This document shows positions 1 to 9,163 of a stretch of DNA of 24,900 nt, in pieces. The stretch's first letter is position 1. Every line of letters begins with the position of its first letter. The DNA comes from Branchiostoma floridae. Lineage: Eukaryota; Chordata; Leptocardii; Amphioxiformes; Branchiostomatidae. A model generated the notes under the pieces. The model ran no database searches. It saw only the letters and a list, made by a program, of their open reading frames with translations, and was not told where the DNA came from. The stretch covers positions 1 to 24,900 of the forward strand of contig NW_023365592.1 of the NCBI RefSeq assembly GCF_000003815.2, in the 5' to 3' direction. Position numbers and translations under genes: made by a program.

Positions 1-2
1 AT

Positions 3-1271
3 AAATCTACTGCCAATACTGAAGGCACCGACAATGAGTTGCATCTCTACACAACAAACAACGAACGTATGGACGCCAACTCTGAAGTTGCAAGCCGTAG
101 AATGTTGGAAGCCAACAAAAAGTACCTGGCGGAGCTGGATACAATGCACAACGACGACAACATCAAAAGGCACCTTTTACCTCATCTGAACGGTGTGCTG
201 AAACACGCTGTAGCCCAGTGCAAAGCTGTATCATCTGTAATTGCCAACATAGAGCCAATGAAACCCAAAATGAAGATACACCCAAACCAGAAATTGCAGC
301 TTCAGCTTCAGCCAATGAAGAAGGTAAAGAAACGAAAAGCAACTAAAAAAGGTTTCACTGGACCATCTTCTGAGGACCGAAGGAAAATACTTAAGACACT
401 ACTACAAAGTGAAAGTTATGAAGAGGATGATAACAGATATGATGACCAGACTGTAATAGAACAGTCAACCAAAGAAGGTGCCAAGCAAGCCTGTACATAT
501 AGAGGAGAGCAGTCAACCAAAGAAACAAGCACACCATCCCATCACAATCCCAGACAAAAGGCACAAATACAATCAGAGCAAGTGTTGAGGAAACAGCGAT
601 CCAGTTTTACCCCACCTTTGTCCTCTGTGAAGAGCCTTGGACAGACTCTGTACAGGCATGGGCCATACAATATAACAATGGTTCACCTGAAATCTTTAGA
701 GACTGATCTTCCCATTGAAGAGAAAGAGGCACTGAATTCACATGATGGAAAGTTTGTGACTGGATGGCTTTATGATTCTATCATCGATTCATTTTTCTAC
801 TTGCTAGAAAATCAGCACGAAAAGATTCTGTGTGCTTCCTGTACTCTAATGACAGCTTGTCTTAGTGGCTCATCTGTGAGGGCAGTGTGGCAAAATGTGG
901 ACATCACAAGGAAAGATTTCATTCTTATTCCATGGAATAGTACAGGTGGGCATTGGGTACTGATTGTAGTAGATGTAAAGAAAGGCGTCATAATGTACCT
1001 TGACCCAATGGAAACTGGGTTCACAAAAACAGCAGAAGAAGGATGTTCCATTGTGACTCAATTGCTGCACATCAAGTTTCCAAAAGGTTTCAACCATCTT
1101 CAAGTGATGCTTCCAAACAAGACAGGCCAGAAGGATGGCAGAAGCTGTGGTGTCCTTGTGTGTTTCTACGGGGAGCAGATAGTGAGAGGTGACAGTCTTA
1201 CCTCACCCATCATAACAAATGAATATAGAAGGAGAATATTCCAGAGAGTATCTAACAATGCACAGATATGA
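3..1271 (+). CDS. Ulp1/SENP-like C48 cysteine protease ORF, 5' partial
   Basis: The frame is open from the window edge (codon at 3) to TGA at 1269-1271, so the true start lies upstream; the first in-window Met codon is near 69. The N-terminal half is low-complexity, Lys/Gln/Glu-rich and without a recognised fold. The C-terminal ~200 residues form a Ulp1-type peptidase: GGHWVLIVVD carries the catalytic His (codon 951-953), YLDPME the Asp (1002-1004), then GQKDGRSCGV carries the oxyanion Gln (1128-1130) and nucleophile Cys (1146-1148). All four key residues are present in order and spacing. Family role: cleavage of SUMO or a similar modifier. The stretch is uninterrupted by introns. Ulp1 domains also occur in several DNA transposons, including CACTA/EnSpm, so this may be a mobile-element ORF rather than a host SENP gene; the two cannot be told apart here. 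An AATAAA follows 16 bases after the stop. Confidence 0.85.
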   Translation, partial: KSTANTEGTDNELHLYTTNNERMDANSEVASRRMLEANKKYLAELDTMHNDDNIKRHLLPHLNGVLKHAVAQCKAVSSVIANIEPMKPKMKIHPNQKLQLQLQPMKKVKKRKATKKGFTGPSSEDRRKILKTLLQSESYEEDDNRYDDQTVIEQSTKEGAKQACTYRGEQSTKETSTPSHHNPRQKAQIQSEQVLRKQRSSFTPPLSSVKSLGQTLYRHGPYNITMVHLKSLETDLPIEEKEALNSHDGKFVTGWLYDSIIDSFFYLLENQHEKILCASCTLMTACLSGSSVRAVWQNVDITRKDFILIPWNSTGGHWVLIVVDVKKGVIMYLDPMETGFTKTAEEGCSIVTQLLHIKFPKGFNHLQVMLPNKTGQKDGRSCGVLVCFYGEQIVRGDSLTSPIITNEYRRRIFQRVSNNAQI

Positions 1272-1286
1272 CAACCCAAAGCATTG

Positions 1287-1292
1287 AATAAA
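1287..1292 (+). promoter_or_regulatory. Poly(A) signal of the Ulp1-like gene
   Basis: A canonical AATAAA hexamer lies 16 bases past the TGA of the Ulp1-like ORF, in the right orientation. A very short 3' UTR is inferred from position only. Confidence 0.5.
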
Positions 1293-1894
1293 AATCAAAA
1301 CAGCACAAGGGTCAGTTACTTACCCAAGCCTTGATGCAAAGCGGACTTATGATTTACATTGATGCTCAACTCGGAGAAACACCAGGAAGGTGTATGTAGT
1401 ACCATCGATCAAAGAAGCAAACATGATCCCATTAGGATAAAAGGCAGCAAGGTCACAAAGTATCGGAGCAAGGTATAAAAGACAACCTCTATGCAATGGC
1501 AACCACCAGCTGAACAAGATAGAGACACAAAAAATCTCCTTCATATGAGCGTCTCCAGGACCAGACAGTCAAAAAAATGAATGTACACCAGTACATTATC
1601 AGATGGATGGGATCGGGAGACAAGGATATGAAGTCTGTTTATGAAAAGGTGAAAGAAATAACACTGGAGAAAGGCCTGTAGATTTATGAAAACAGCCAAG
1701 GTCAGTATTTCAACACAAAGATATCTACAAGTTGTCTTGCTCATCCTCTGGTGGCCTGAAACAAGTAATCAGAATGACCGAATCTGCATAAACCTCAAGG
1801 GCCCGAAAAGATGTCAAGGTCATCAGCGGTGCTGTTGCAGGTAGTTGCCATCACCCATAACTGAAACTAAAACAGCAAGCAAGGACAAACATGT

Positions 1895-1985
1895 TGAAGA
1901 CAAGGACTGGGAAGTGCTAATAGATGGAAGAGACAAGCTTGATGGATGAACAGACCACTTTGATGAACATTCAACAGACCCCTTC
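1895..1985 (+). pseudogene. Decayed LINE (RTE-like) fragment
   Basis: Read on the plus strand, this interval gives EDKDWEVLIDGRDKLDG, a stop, then TDHFDEHSTDPF. This resembles the linker just before the reverse transcriptase domain in RTE-like ORFs. The intact LINE in this window has IKAKDGSLLSRGEDKLSRWAEHFEEVLNRPN at the matching place (around 5431-5526). The match is short and contains a stop codon, so it can only be a remnant. The alignment is by eye and could be coincidence. Confidence 0.35.
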
Positions 1986-2544
1986 CAAAGTTCAAAGAAG
2001 ACAATGGTGCAAATGATACTTACCTTACCTTGAGCTAGCTACAACAATGAACCTCCATTGCAACATATGTTCCATCAGAGACTTTGATTGTCAGTTAAGT
2101 TCAATAAAAACAAATCTGTAAATAGGGTTTATGAAAAGGGGAAACATGATCTTATCACCATGAGAGGTAACAAAGGGAAATTGTTAATTCCAACTTCTAA
2201 TTGTTGTGGTTTTGAGGACATCCTATAGGTCCAACTTAAAATGATCATCAAGATCCAGGATGTAAATATGTATTTAAAGATGTAGATACTGGACATGTAT
2301 AAAGAAGTCAGCTCAGCTGCCATGACAATCACGGACTGTGTTATGTGATATATGCTATAAGGAAAGTAGTCCATGGCTACATCCCCACAAGCATTAATAC
2401 TGTCCCACTTTTTACGTAACGAAACCAGTTAAACTTAAGAATACATACTGGTGCATCCCCCGTTGGTGGACAAAGAAAAAAACCCTACATGTGTTTATCA
2501 TGGTTATTGGGCAAAGAAAACTGACGCATAAGCTAACTTACCTG

Positions 2545-3385
2545 CCCCCCCACGCAAAATAATCACACCTATCTCATCTGTACAATGTCTCACCTGGCCC
2601 ACACGCAAAATAAACACACCTATCTCACCTGTTTAATGTCTCACCTGGCCCCTAGGCAAAGTAAACATACCTATCTCACCTGTACATTGTCTCACCTGGC
2701 CCCCACGCAAAATAAACACACCTATCTCACCTGTTCAATGTCTCACCTGGCCCATAGGCTATCTAAACACACCTTTCCACCTGTACAATGTCTCACCTGG
2801 CCTCCACGCAAAATAAACACACCTATCTCACCTGTTTAATGTCTCACCTGGCCCCTATTCAAAGTAAACACACCTATCGTATATGTGCAATGTCTCACCT
2901 GGCCCCTACTCAAAAAAGTCACACCGATCCACCTGTACAGTGTCTCACCTGGCCCCTATTCAAAGTAAACACACCTATCTCACCTATACAATGTCTCACC
3001 TGGCTCTAGTCAAAGTAAACACACCTATCTCACCTGTACCATGCCTCACCTGGCCTCAATTAAGTAAACAAAACTATATCACCTGCACAATGTCCCACCT
3101 GGCCCCTAGGCAAAGTAAACAAACCTATCTCACTTGTACAGTGCCTCACTTGGTCCCTAGGCAAAGTAAACACACCTATCTCACCTGTACAATGTCTCAC
3201 CTGGTCCCTATTCAAGGTAAACACACCTATCTCACCTCTACAATATCCCACCTGATCCCTATTCAAAGTAAACAAACCTATCTCACTTGTACAGCGTCTC
3301 ACCTGACCCCTAGTCAAAGTAAACACAACTATCTCACCTGCACAATGTCCCACCTGGGCCCTAGGCAAAGAAAACACACCAATTT
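2545..3385. repeat. 51-bp minisatellite, about 16 units
   Basis: Tandem units with the shared core TGTCTCACCTGGCC and ACACACCTATCTCACCTGT. Register points fall at 2585, 2636, 2687, 2738, 2788, 2839, 2890, 2940, 2991, 3041, 3090, 3141, 3192, 3243, 3294 and 3345, mostly 51 bp apart with a few 49-50-bp units. A partial unit begins near 2545. Units differ mainly in a short variable block (for example CCACGCAAAA, CTAGGCAAAG or CTATTCAAAG). The array runs directly into an assembly gap, so its true length is unknown. Because 51 is a multiple of three, spurious open frames appear on both strands; they are not genes. Confidence 0.95.
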
Positions 3386-3485
3386 NNNNNNNNNNNNNNN
3401 NNNNNNNNNNNNNNNNNNNNNNNNNNNNNNNNNNNNNNNNNNNNNNNNNNNNNNNNNNNNNNNNNNNNNNNNNNNNNNNNNNNNN
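3386..3485. other. Assembly gap (100 N)
   Basis: Exactly 100 undetermined bases, the usual placeholder for a gap of unknown size, at the downstream end of the 51-bp minisatellite. Confidence 0.99.
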
Positions 3486-3742
3486 CTTTACCTTCGTGAG
3501 AAATTTATAGTTCGATTTCTTGTAAAGAATAAACGAGCGAGCCGCACCTTTGTGAAATGTAGCGTTTTAACTTGTGTGATGTCAAAAGACCACCAATATA
3601 GCAGTATCACAAGGTTCTTATTCTAAAATCAGATAGTAATGTCAATCGTTTATTCCCCCAATTACTAGTGGGCGGTTTGTGGTCAGTACATAATATATCA
3701 TCTGCGCTTTGGCTTTGGACGTTTTGTCATAAGTAATACACG
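3486..3742. other. Short unassigned stretch before the LINE
   Basis: No open frame of interest and no recognised repeat; minisatellite units do not continue after the gap. Confidence 0.4.
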
Positions 3743-3796
3743 AAAAAAGAATCTCTCGTACCACCAGCCAAAAAAGAATCTCTCGTACCACCACCC
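3743..3796 (+). repeat. 27-bp direct duplication at the LINE 5' junction
   Basis: The block AAAAAAGAATCTCTCGTACC plus ACCA is present twice, starting at 3743 and 3770. The first copy ends in GTACCACCAG (3758-3767), which reappears exactly after the LINE tail at 7131-7140. The repeat therefore marks the 5' junction of the insertion. Confidence 0.85.
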
Positions 3797-4155
3797 TCGC
3801 TGGGATGCCCGACCAACGGCTCCCCGTCCATTCGCCTTGTCGTGGTGTGAGGGCCCGAATGTACCAATTTCCCAGTCCCGGGGTAGGTGCCTCATTCCTA
3901 CTCTGTAACCTCGAATGAGGGGGTGGAACTTGGGTAGTCGCTAAAGGATGGACACAACACCACCGCCTTCCTGTCAGCGGTATAGAAAACGACGAGGTTT
4001 GGCTTCAGGTCAGCTACCTGCTCCTGTAAAAAGTTATTGCTACGAAAACAGTTAGAAGTAAAGCAGCTACAAAGCAGCCAGGACGAAAGTCGTCTCCCAG
4101 GAGAGACAGAAGGACGGACACCAGTGAAAGCCTCAGCGAGGAAGCTGATGCCCCG

Positions 4156-7122
4156 ATGACCAGAGTCCTGACTGCGAAAACCGTCACCCGTATTGGGTAC
4201 TGGAATATTAGAACTTTAAACCAACCATCAAAGCTAGCTCAAGTCTTAAGAGAAATGGAGTCATATGGAATCAGCATACTAGGTCTTAGTGAAGTCCGTT
4301 GGACAGACTCAGGCAAGACTATGTCAGACGACAAAACAATTCTGTTCTCAGGTCGTCAGGATGGAATTCACAGGGACGGAGTAGCCCTAATCTTAGATAA
4401 GCCTGCAGCAAATGCCCTTGAAGAATGGACACCAATAAATGAGCGTCTTATAACAGCAAGATTCATCACAAATCATGCAAAAATCAGTGTAGTCCAGTGC
4501 TATGCCCCAACAAATGAATACGATGAAGCTGATAAGGATACATTTTACCAACAACTCCAAGACACGGTAGAGAAGATCCCCCGCCATGACATCCTCATTG
4601 TCATGGGGGACATGAATGCCCAGATTGGAGGTAACAGATCAGGATTCGAACATGTGCTGGGCCCCCATGCTTATGGCAACCGCACGGACAATGGAGACAG
4701 GTTTATCCAGTTCTGTGCCATGAACAACATGAAGATAGGTTCAACTCTTTTTGCCCATAAAGATATACATAAAATAACATGGTTATCTAATGATCATAGA
4801 ACCAAGACACAGATTGATCACATAGCAGTTGGACCAAGATGGAGAGTGCCATGCCTTGAAGATGTGAGGGTGTACCGAGGGGCCGACGCTGGAAGCGACC
4901 ACCTCCTGTCCATTGCTAAAATCAAGATCAAGCTGAAAAGACAAAAGAAGAAAGCATCACTGCCCAAGAGGTTTGACACTACAAAGCTGAAAGACCCGAC
5001 TGTGGAAACCAAGTTCAAAACCGTTCTGAAGAGCAAGTATTCTGCACTAGAAGGCTCACAAAAAGGTCCACAACCAGGCACAACAAACAGATGGGAGATA
5101 CTGAAAGATGCTATGACAGAAACAAGCAAAGAAGTTCTGGGCTTCAAGAAATCCCTTAGAGAAGCATGGATTAGTGACCAAACATGGCAGCTGATTGATG
5201 AGAGGAAGACCCTACACCGATTAAAGCACAATAGGAACTCAGATAACAGTGCTGTCCACCAAGAGTACACCAAGAAACACAAAGAGGTGAAACACAGTGC
5301 TCAGAGGGATAAGCGAGTGTGGATGGAAAGACAGGCTGAAGAGGCAGAGCAAGCGGCAGCCAGGAACGACATGCGCACAGTGTACCAGATCGCTAAGAAG
5401 GTCACAGGTAGTACAAAAGCCAGTTCAGGCCCCATCAAGGCAAAGGACGGATCCCTTCTCTCTAGAGGAGAGGACAAACTTAGCAGATGGGCGGAACACT
5501 TTGAGGAGGTCCTTAACAGACCCAACCCTGCTTCACCAGCAATAACAGAAGACCCACAGCACTTACTCGAGATCAATACTGGGGACTTCACGGAAGAAGA
5601 AACTAGTAATGCCATAAAGCTACTGAAGAACAACAAATCACCCGGCATGGATGGCATCACAGCTGAAGTGCTCAAGGCTGGAGGCGAGTGCACTGTCAAG
5701 TGGATGTGTCAGCTCTGCAATCAAGCCTGGAACTCTGGGCAAGTACCAGATGACTGGAAAACCGGAGCAGTGGTATGCATCCCGAAGAAAGGAAATCTTG
5801 CTGAGTGCGACAACTGGAGAGGGGTCACCCTCCTGTCCATACCAGGAAAGGTGTACTGCCAGATGATCCTTAATCGCATGCGTGAGGCAGTGGACAGAGA
5901 ACTCCGGGAACAGCAAGCGGGCTTTCGACCCAAACGATCCTGCGCTGAACAAATCTTCACCTTAAGACGCATTATAGAAAAGTGCAATGAACTTCAGACC
6001 CCACTCGCTATCAGCTACATCGATTTTACTAAGGCATTTGACTCCATCCATCGGCCCTCATTGTGGAACATTATGCANNNNNNNNNNNNNNNNNNNNNNN
6101 NNNNNNNNNNNNNNNNNNNNNNNNNNNNNNNNNNNNNNNNNNNNNNNNNNNNNNNNNNNNNNNNNNNNNNNNNNNNNCAGGAAGCAAGGAGGCTCTGACT
6201 CGAGGTAGCAACGGGGGTACGTCAAGGATGTGTGCTATCACCCATCCTCTTTGCCCTCGCCATTGACTGGGTCCTATCCAAGGCAACAGACAGAAAGGGC
6301 ATACAGTGGGTACAAGAACAGAAACTGTCGGATCTGGATTTTGCAGATGATATCGCCGCCCTAGCAGAAACCACCCAAGAGCTCCAGCCGTTAGTAAGCG
6401 ACATAGGTTCCTCAGCAGCTAGTATTGGCCTTAAGATCAGTACGAAAAAGACCAAGAACATGTTGTCAGGACCCCACCCACCAGCAACAGCTGTATTCAT
6501 CGATCAGGATGAAGTAGAAGTGGTTGAGAATTTCACTTACCTTGGAAGTTCCATTAACAACAACGGGGAGATAGATAAGGAACTGGACTGTAGGATTGGA
6601 AAGACTTCAGCAGCATTTAACCAACTGGGAAAGATCTGGAGGTGCAAGAAACTCTCTCTTAAGATAAAACTACGCTTTTACAACAGCAACGTCCTGTCTA
6701 CACTCCTCTACGGCTCTGAATCATGGAACTTGAAAACCAGCCATGAGAAGAAGCTTGACGCCTTCGACAGCAAGTGCGTGAGGAAGATCTTGGGTATTAA
6801 ATGGAGTGACTTTGTCTCAAACAAAGACATAAGAGCACAAACAAGACAACAACCAGTGTCCTCCATCATATGCAAACGACGGTTGAGCTGGCTAGGACAT
6901 GTGGTCCGACTCCCACCCGAGAGATTTGCTCACCAAGTTCTCCAGTGGAAACCTCAAGGTCGGAGAAGGAGGGGCCGTCCTAAGATGAACTGGCAGCAGA
7001 CAGTTGACAGAGATCTCCTGCCAGCAGGCAAGAGATGGAAAGATGTGTGGAGACTGGCTGCAGACAGGGCGTGCTGGAATACTCTAACTGCCTCATGCGT
7101 CGCACGACGTGGGAGCTACTAA
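4156..7122 (+). CDS. LINE ORF: APE endonuclease plus reverse transcriptase, broken by gap and stop
   Basis: The protein cuts target DNA and copies element RNA onto it. The N-terminal exonuclease-endonuclease-phosphatase fold shows Asn17 (YWNIRTL), Glu46 (GLSEVRW), Asp152/Asn154 (MGDMNA) and Ser-Asp248-His249 (GSDHLL). The reverse transcriptase has NNKSPGMDGI, QAGFRPKRSC, motif A YIDFTKAFDS (Asp at 6022) and, after the gap, GVRQGCVLSP and motif C DFADD (Asp codons 6346 and 6349). The C-terminal part has YLGSSI, LLYGSESW, RRLSWLGHVVR and RRRRGRPKMNW. Met at 4156 is the first ATG; the frame is open back to TAA 4027-4029 with a basic Ser/Arg-rich stretch, so a non-AUG start is possible. A TGA at 6196-6198 lies in this frame, six codons before GVRQGC. 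The preceding residues read better one base out of frame, suggesting an indel. Confidence 0.88.
6078..6177. other. Assembly gap (100 N) inside the LINE
   Basis: A 100-N placeholder between reverse transcriptase motif A and the GVRQGC block. The missing part should be the segment between these motifs. Confidence 0.99.
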
Positions 7123-7140
7123 GTAAGTAAGTACCACCAG

Positions 7141-7552
7141 TTTGTGAGAACTTTGTTCCCCATAGCAGGTTTACAAGTTAGATAAATATGAATCTATGCC
7201 ACAAATTAGAAAGTCCAGAAAAATTGCATAAAAGACGCCAAATTCATCCTGAAACCCAACCTCTGCTTGGAGGGTATTGTTTACGGGACCGTGTACTGAG
7301 GAATGCGACACCTCCCTGCTAATCGTTACAAAGCGTTTTACGGCTTGCCCACCGTGGCTTGCCACAGTCTGCAACGATTCACAGCTCACTGACTGATAAC
7401 CGGAGGGGTCCGGGTAGAGAATGCTAGTGCCGGAAAAACAAACAATAAAAACATGTGTGGATGAGAACTTGCACAAAAGGGGTTGCCCCGCTGCCCATGA
7501 CGGAGCCCCGCGAGACATCTGTCACAAGAATCAACCTTATTTTCACATCTTC
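7141..7552. other. Unassigned spacer between LINE and satellite
   Basis: No supported gene. Short open frames here have no domain and read through neighbouring repeats. The sequence starts with the probable pre-insertion flank of the LINE. Confidence 0.4.
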
Positions 7553-8070
7553 ATTGTATACATTTAAAGTGCACAGATCTGGCTCCATGAAATTCATTTT
7601 TCGTTTACAAGGGCGGCCCCATAGCGGACTAAGATTTTTCCTGTGGTGACGTGAACCAATTGTATACATTCAAAGTGCATAGAGCTGGCTCCATGAAACG
7701 TGTTTTTCGTTTACAAGGGCGGCCCCATAGCGGACTAAGATTTTTCCTGTGGTGACGTGAACCAATTGTATGCATTCAAAGTGCATAGAGCTGGCTCCAT
7801 GAAACTTGTTTTTCGTTTACAAGGGCGGCCCCATAGCGGACTAAGATTTTTCCTGTGGTGACGTGAGCCAATTGTAAACATTCAAAGTGCATAGAGCTGG
7901 CTCCATGAACTTTGTTTGTGTTAACCAGGGCGGCTCTTTAGCCGACTAAGATTTTTCCTCTGGTGACGTGAACTAACTGTATGTATTCAAAGCGAAATAT
8001 AAATTTCTCTTGAAGGTGACCTGAACCAATTGTATGTATTCAAAGTGCGTGGAGCTGGCTTTATGGAGCT
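7553..8070. repeat. 106-bp satellite, about 4.5 units
   Basis: Units start with an ATTGTATACATT-like block at 7553, 7659, 7765, 7871 and 7976 (spacing 106, 106, 106, 105). A shortened unit begins at 8029, 53 bp later. Each full unit contains GAGCTGGCTCCATGAA, GTTTACAAGGGCGGCCCCAT, GCGGACTAAGATTTTTCC and GGTGACGTGAACC. The first three are close to identical; later ones are more diverged. The repeat is non-coding. Confidence 0.93.
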
Positions 8071-8085
8071 GGAAGGTTGGGAGCA

Positions 8086-8153
8086 GGGTTGTACTAATAG
8101 CTCCATGGAGCTGGCTCCATGGAGCTGGCTCTATGGAGCTATTAGTACAACCC
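8086..8153. repeat. Perfect 21-bp inverted repeat with 26-bp loop
   Basis: Left arm 8086-8106 (GGGTTGTACTAATAGCTCCA plus T) is the exact reverse complement of 8133-8153. The loop itself holds nested AGCTCCATGGAGCT-type palindromes made from the satellite's GAGCTGGCTCCATG motif. It sits at the junction between the 106-bp satellite and the start of the duplicated gene unit (8160). Confidence 0.92.
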
Positions 8154-8159
8154 CTTCTC

Positions 8160-9163
8160 GACATATGGCTATTCCTTGTTCTTATCTAAGCTGATATTTG
8201 GTACTTTGTATCACGTAAGATGATAGTTTTTACGATTTGTGGCATGTTGGCACGTGTGATGCGGCTTTAGTGTTATAAAGTAGCTGTACATGGGCCACCC
8301 TACTTTGCCTCTGATGGGCTATTGGGTTATCCTGATGCATGCGCAGGTATTGGGCCTTTTGGTGGATCACAGTCAAACTACCGTTTCCACAGTTTTATCT
8401 TGAAAGTTTATTAACATGAATGAATAGACATGACATTTACTTCTAATCATGTTGAACATGGGCAAGTCTTAGTTTTTTGCGCACCATCAGTTTTATGGGA
8501 AACTTATAACATCTATTTGTTCGTCAGTTTCTGAAACACAATCACTAAAAAAATATGATTTTATTTATTGTAATACTGGTTTCCCCACATGGAAACAGGA
8601 ACCGTGAAGTGGTGAGCATGCGACTTTTTGCTTAACTTACATAAGCAAAAAAAAAATGCTGTAACATTTTGCATTAAAACGTAACCTGTGACACATCAGC
8701 CACGTTGGGAATACATGAATAAATGTTTAAATGTTTGCAGTACAAAGAAGAATGTTTTTTCCATGTCAAACGGACACAGCGAGGGGAAAGGTACGAAATT
8801 AGATACAAGTTGGTAAAAAATTCAAACGACACAAATCATGTTTATATAAGAACTACAGAGTAAAATATTCCTTCAAACAGAATAGCAACTGACAAAGGGC
8901 TACTCTGCGAATCTATCAGACTATCAGTTAACATTCAATGTTCAAAGATGATACAAAATTACATTAACGATACAGAAAATTAGTCCCAATTCTTAAAATG
9001 TCCTATATCTACAAGAAAGGAAGATAATTTCTATGTCAAAAGTTTCCTTAAGTAAAACCTCAGGTGAAATGCCTATCCTCTTGTGGAGGCGTTCTTCAAA
9101 AGCTGAATAAATAGCATAGAAAGACTACACTGCTCTACACTACATGTGTTCTGATCCTGCACA
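8160..9163 (-). other. 3' flank / 3' UTR of Kelch copy A, duplicated at 13169-14065
   Basis: Homology between the two gene units begins abruptly at 8160 and 13169 (shared GACATATGGCTATTCCTTGT) and continues with small indels into the coding exon. The interval therefore holds the 3' UTR and downstream flank of copy A. No open frame of note. Confidence 0.7.
8560..8569 (-). promoter_or_regulatory. Poly(A) signals for Kelch copy A
   Basis: Two overlapping TTTATT hexamers on the plus strand (AATAAA on the gene's strand) lie about 600 bases past the stop codon and are conserved in copy B. This would give a 3' UTR of roughly 0.6 kb. Inferred from position and conservation. Confidence 0.45.

Larger units (their letters stand above)
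1272..2544. other. Non-coding stretch, no intact gene
   Basis: AT-rich sequence with only short, low-complexity open frames that show no domain. The one recognisable piece is the LINE-like scrap described separately near 1895-1985. No RNA gene or clear repeat boundary was seen. Confidence 0.5.
3768..7131 (+). mobile_element. RTE-like non-LTR retrotransposon (LINE), near full length
   Basis: A 3.36-kb element with a ~0.38-kb 5' leader, one long ORF (endonuclease then reverse transcriptase) and almost no 3' UTR: the stop codon lies inside a (TAAG)3 tail at 7120-7131. The 10-bp GTACCACCAG lies at 3758-3767 and again at 7131-7140, fitting a target-site duplication. Length, domain order, tiny 3' UTR and short-tandem tail match the RTE group of LINEs; the finer clade is uncertain. 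The 5' boundary could instead be near 3794, because the 27-bp block is duplicated there. The element is interrupted by a 100-N gap and has an in-frame stop just after the gap, so this copy is probably inactive. Confidence 0.85.

Noticed and set aside
2585-3377. Open frames in both directions across the 51-bp array (up to ~105 codons before the gap)
   Set aside because: They follow from the unit being a multiple of three and lacking stops; no start context or domain supports a protein.
2585-3385. CRISPR-like regular spacing
   Set aside because: The whole unit is repeated with minor variation; there are no unique spacers, and the host is a eukaryote.
7171-7669. Open frames around 7171-7669
   Set aside because: Overlapping frames on both strands that enter the satellite units, with no recognisable domain.
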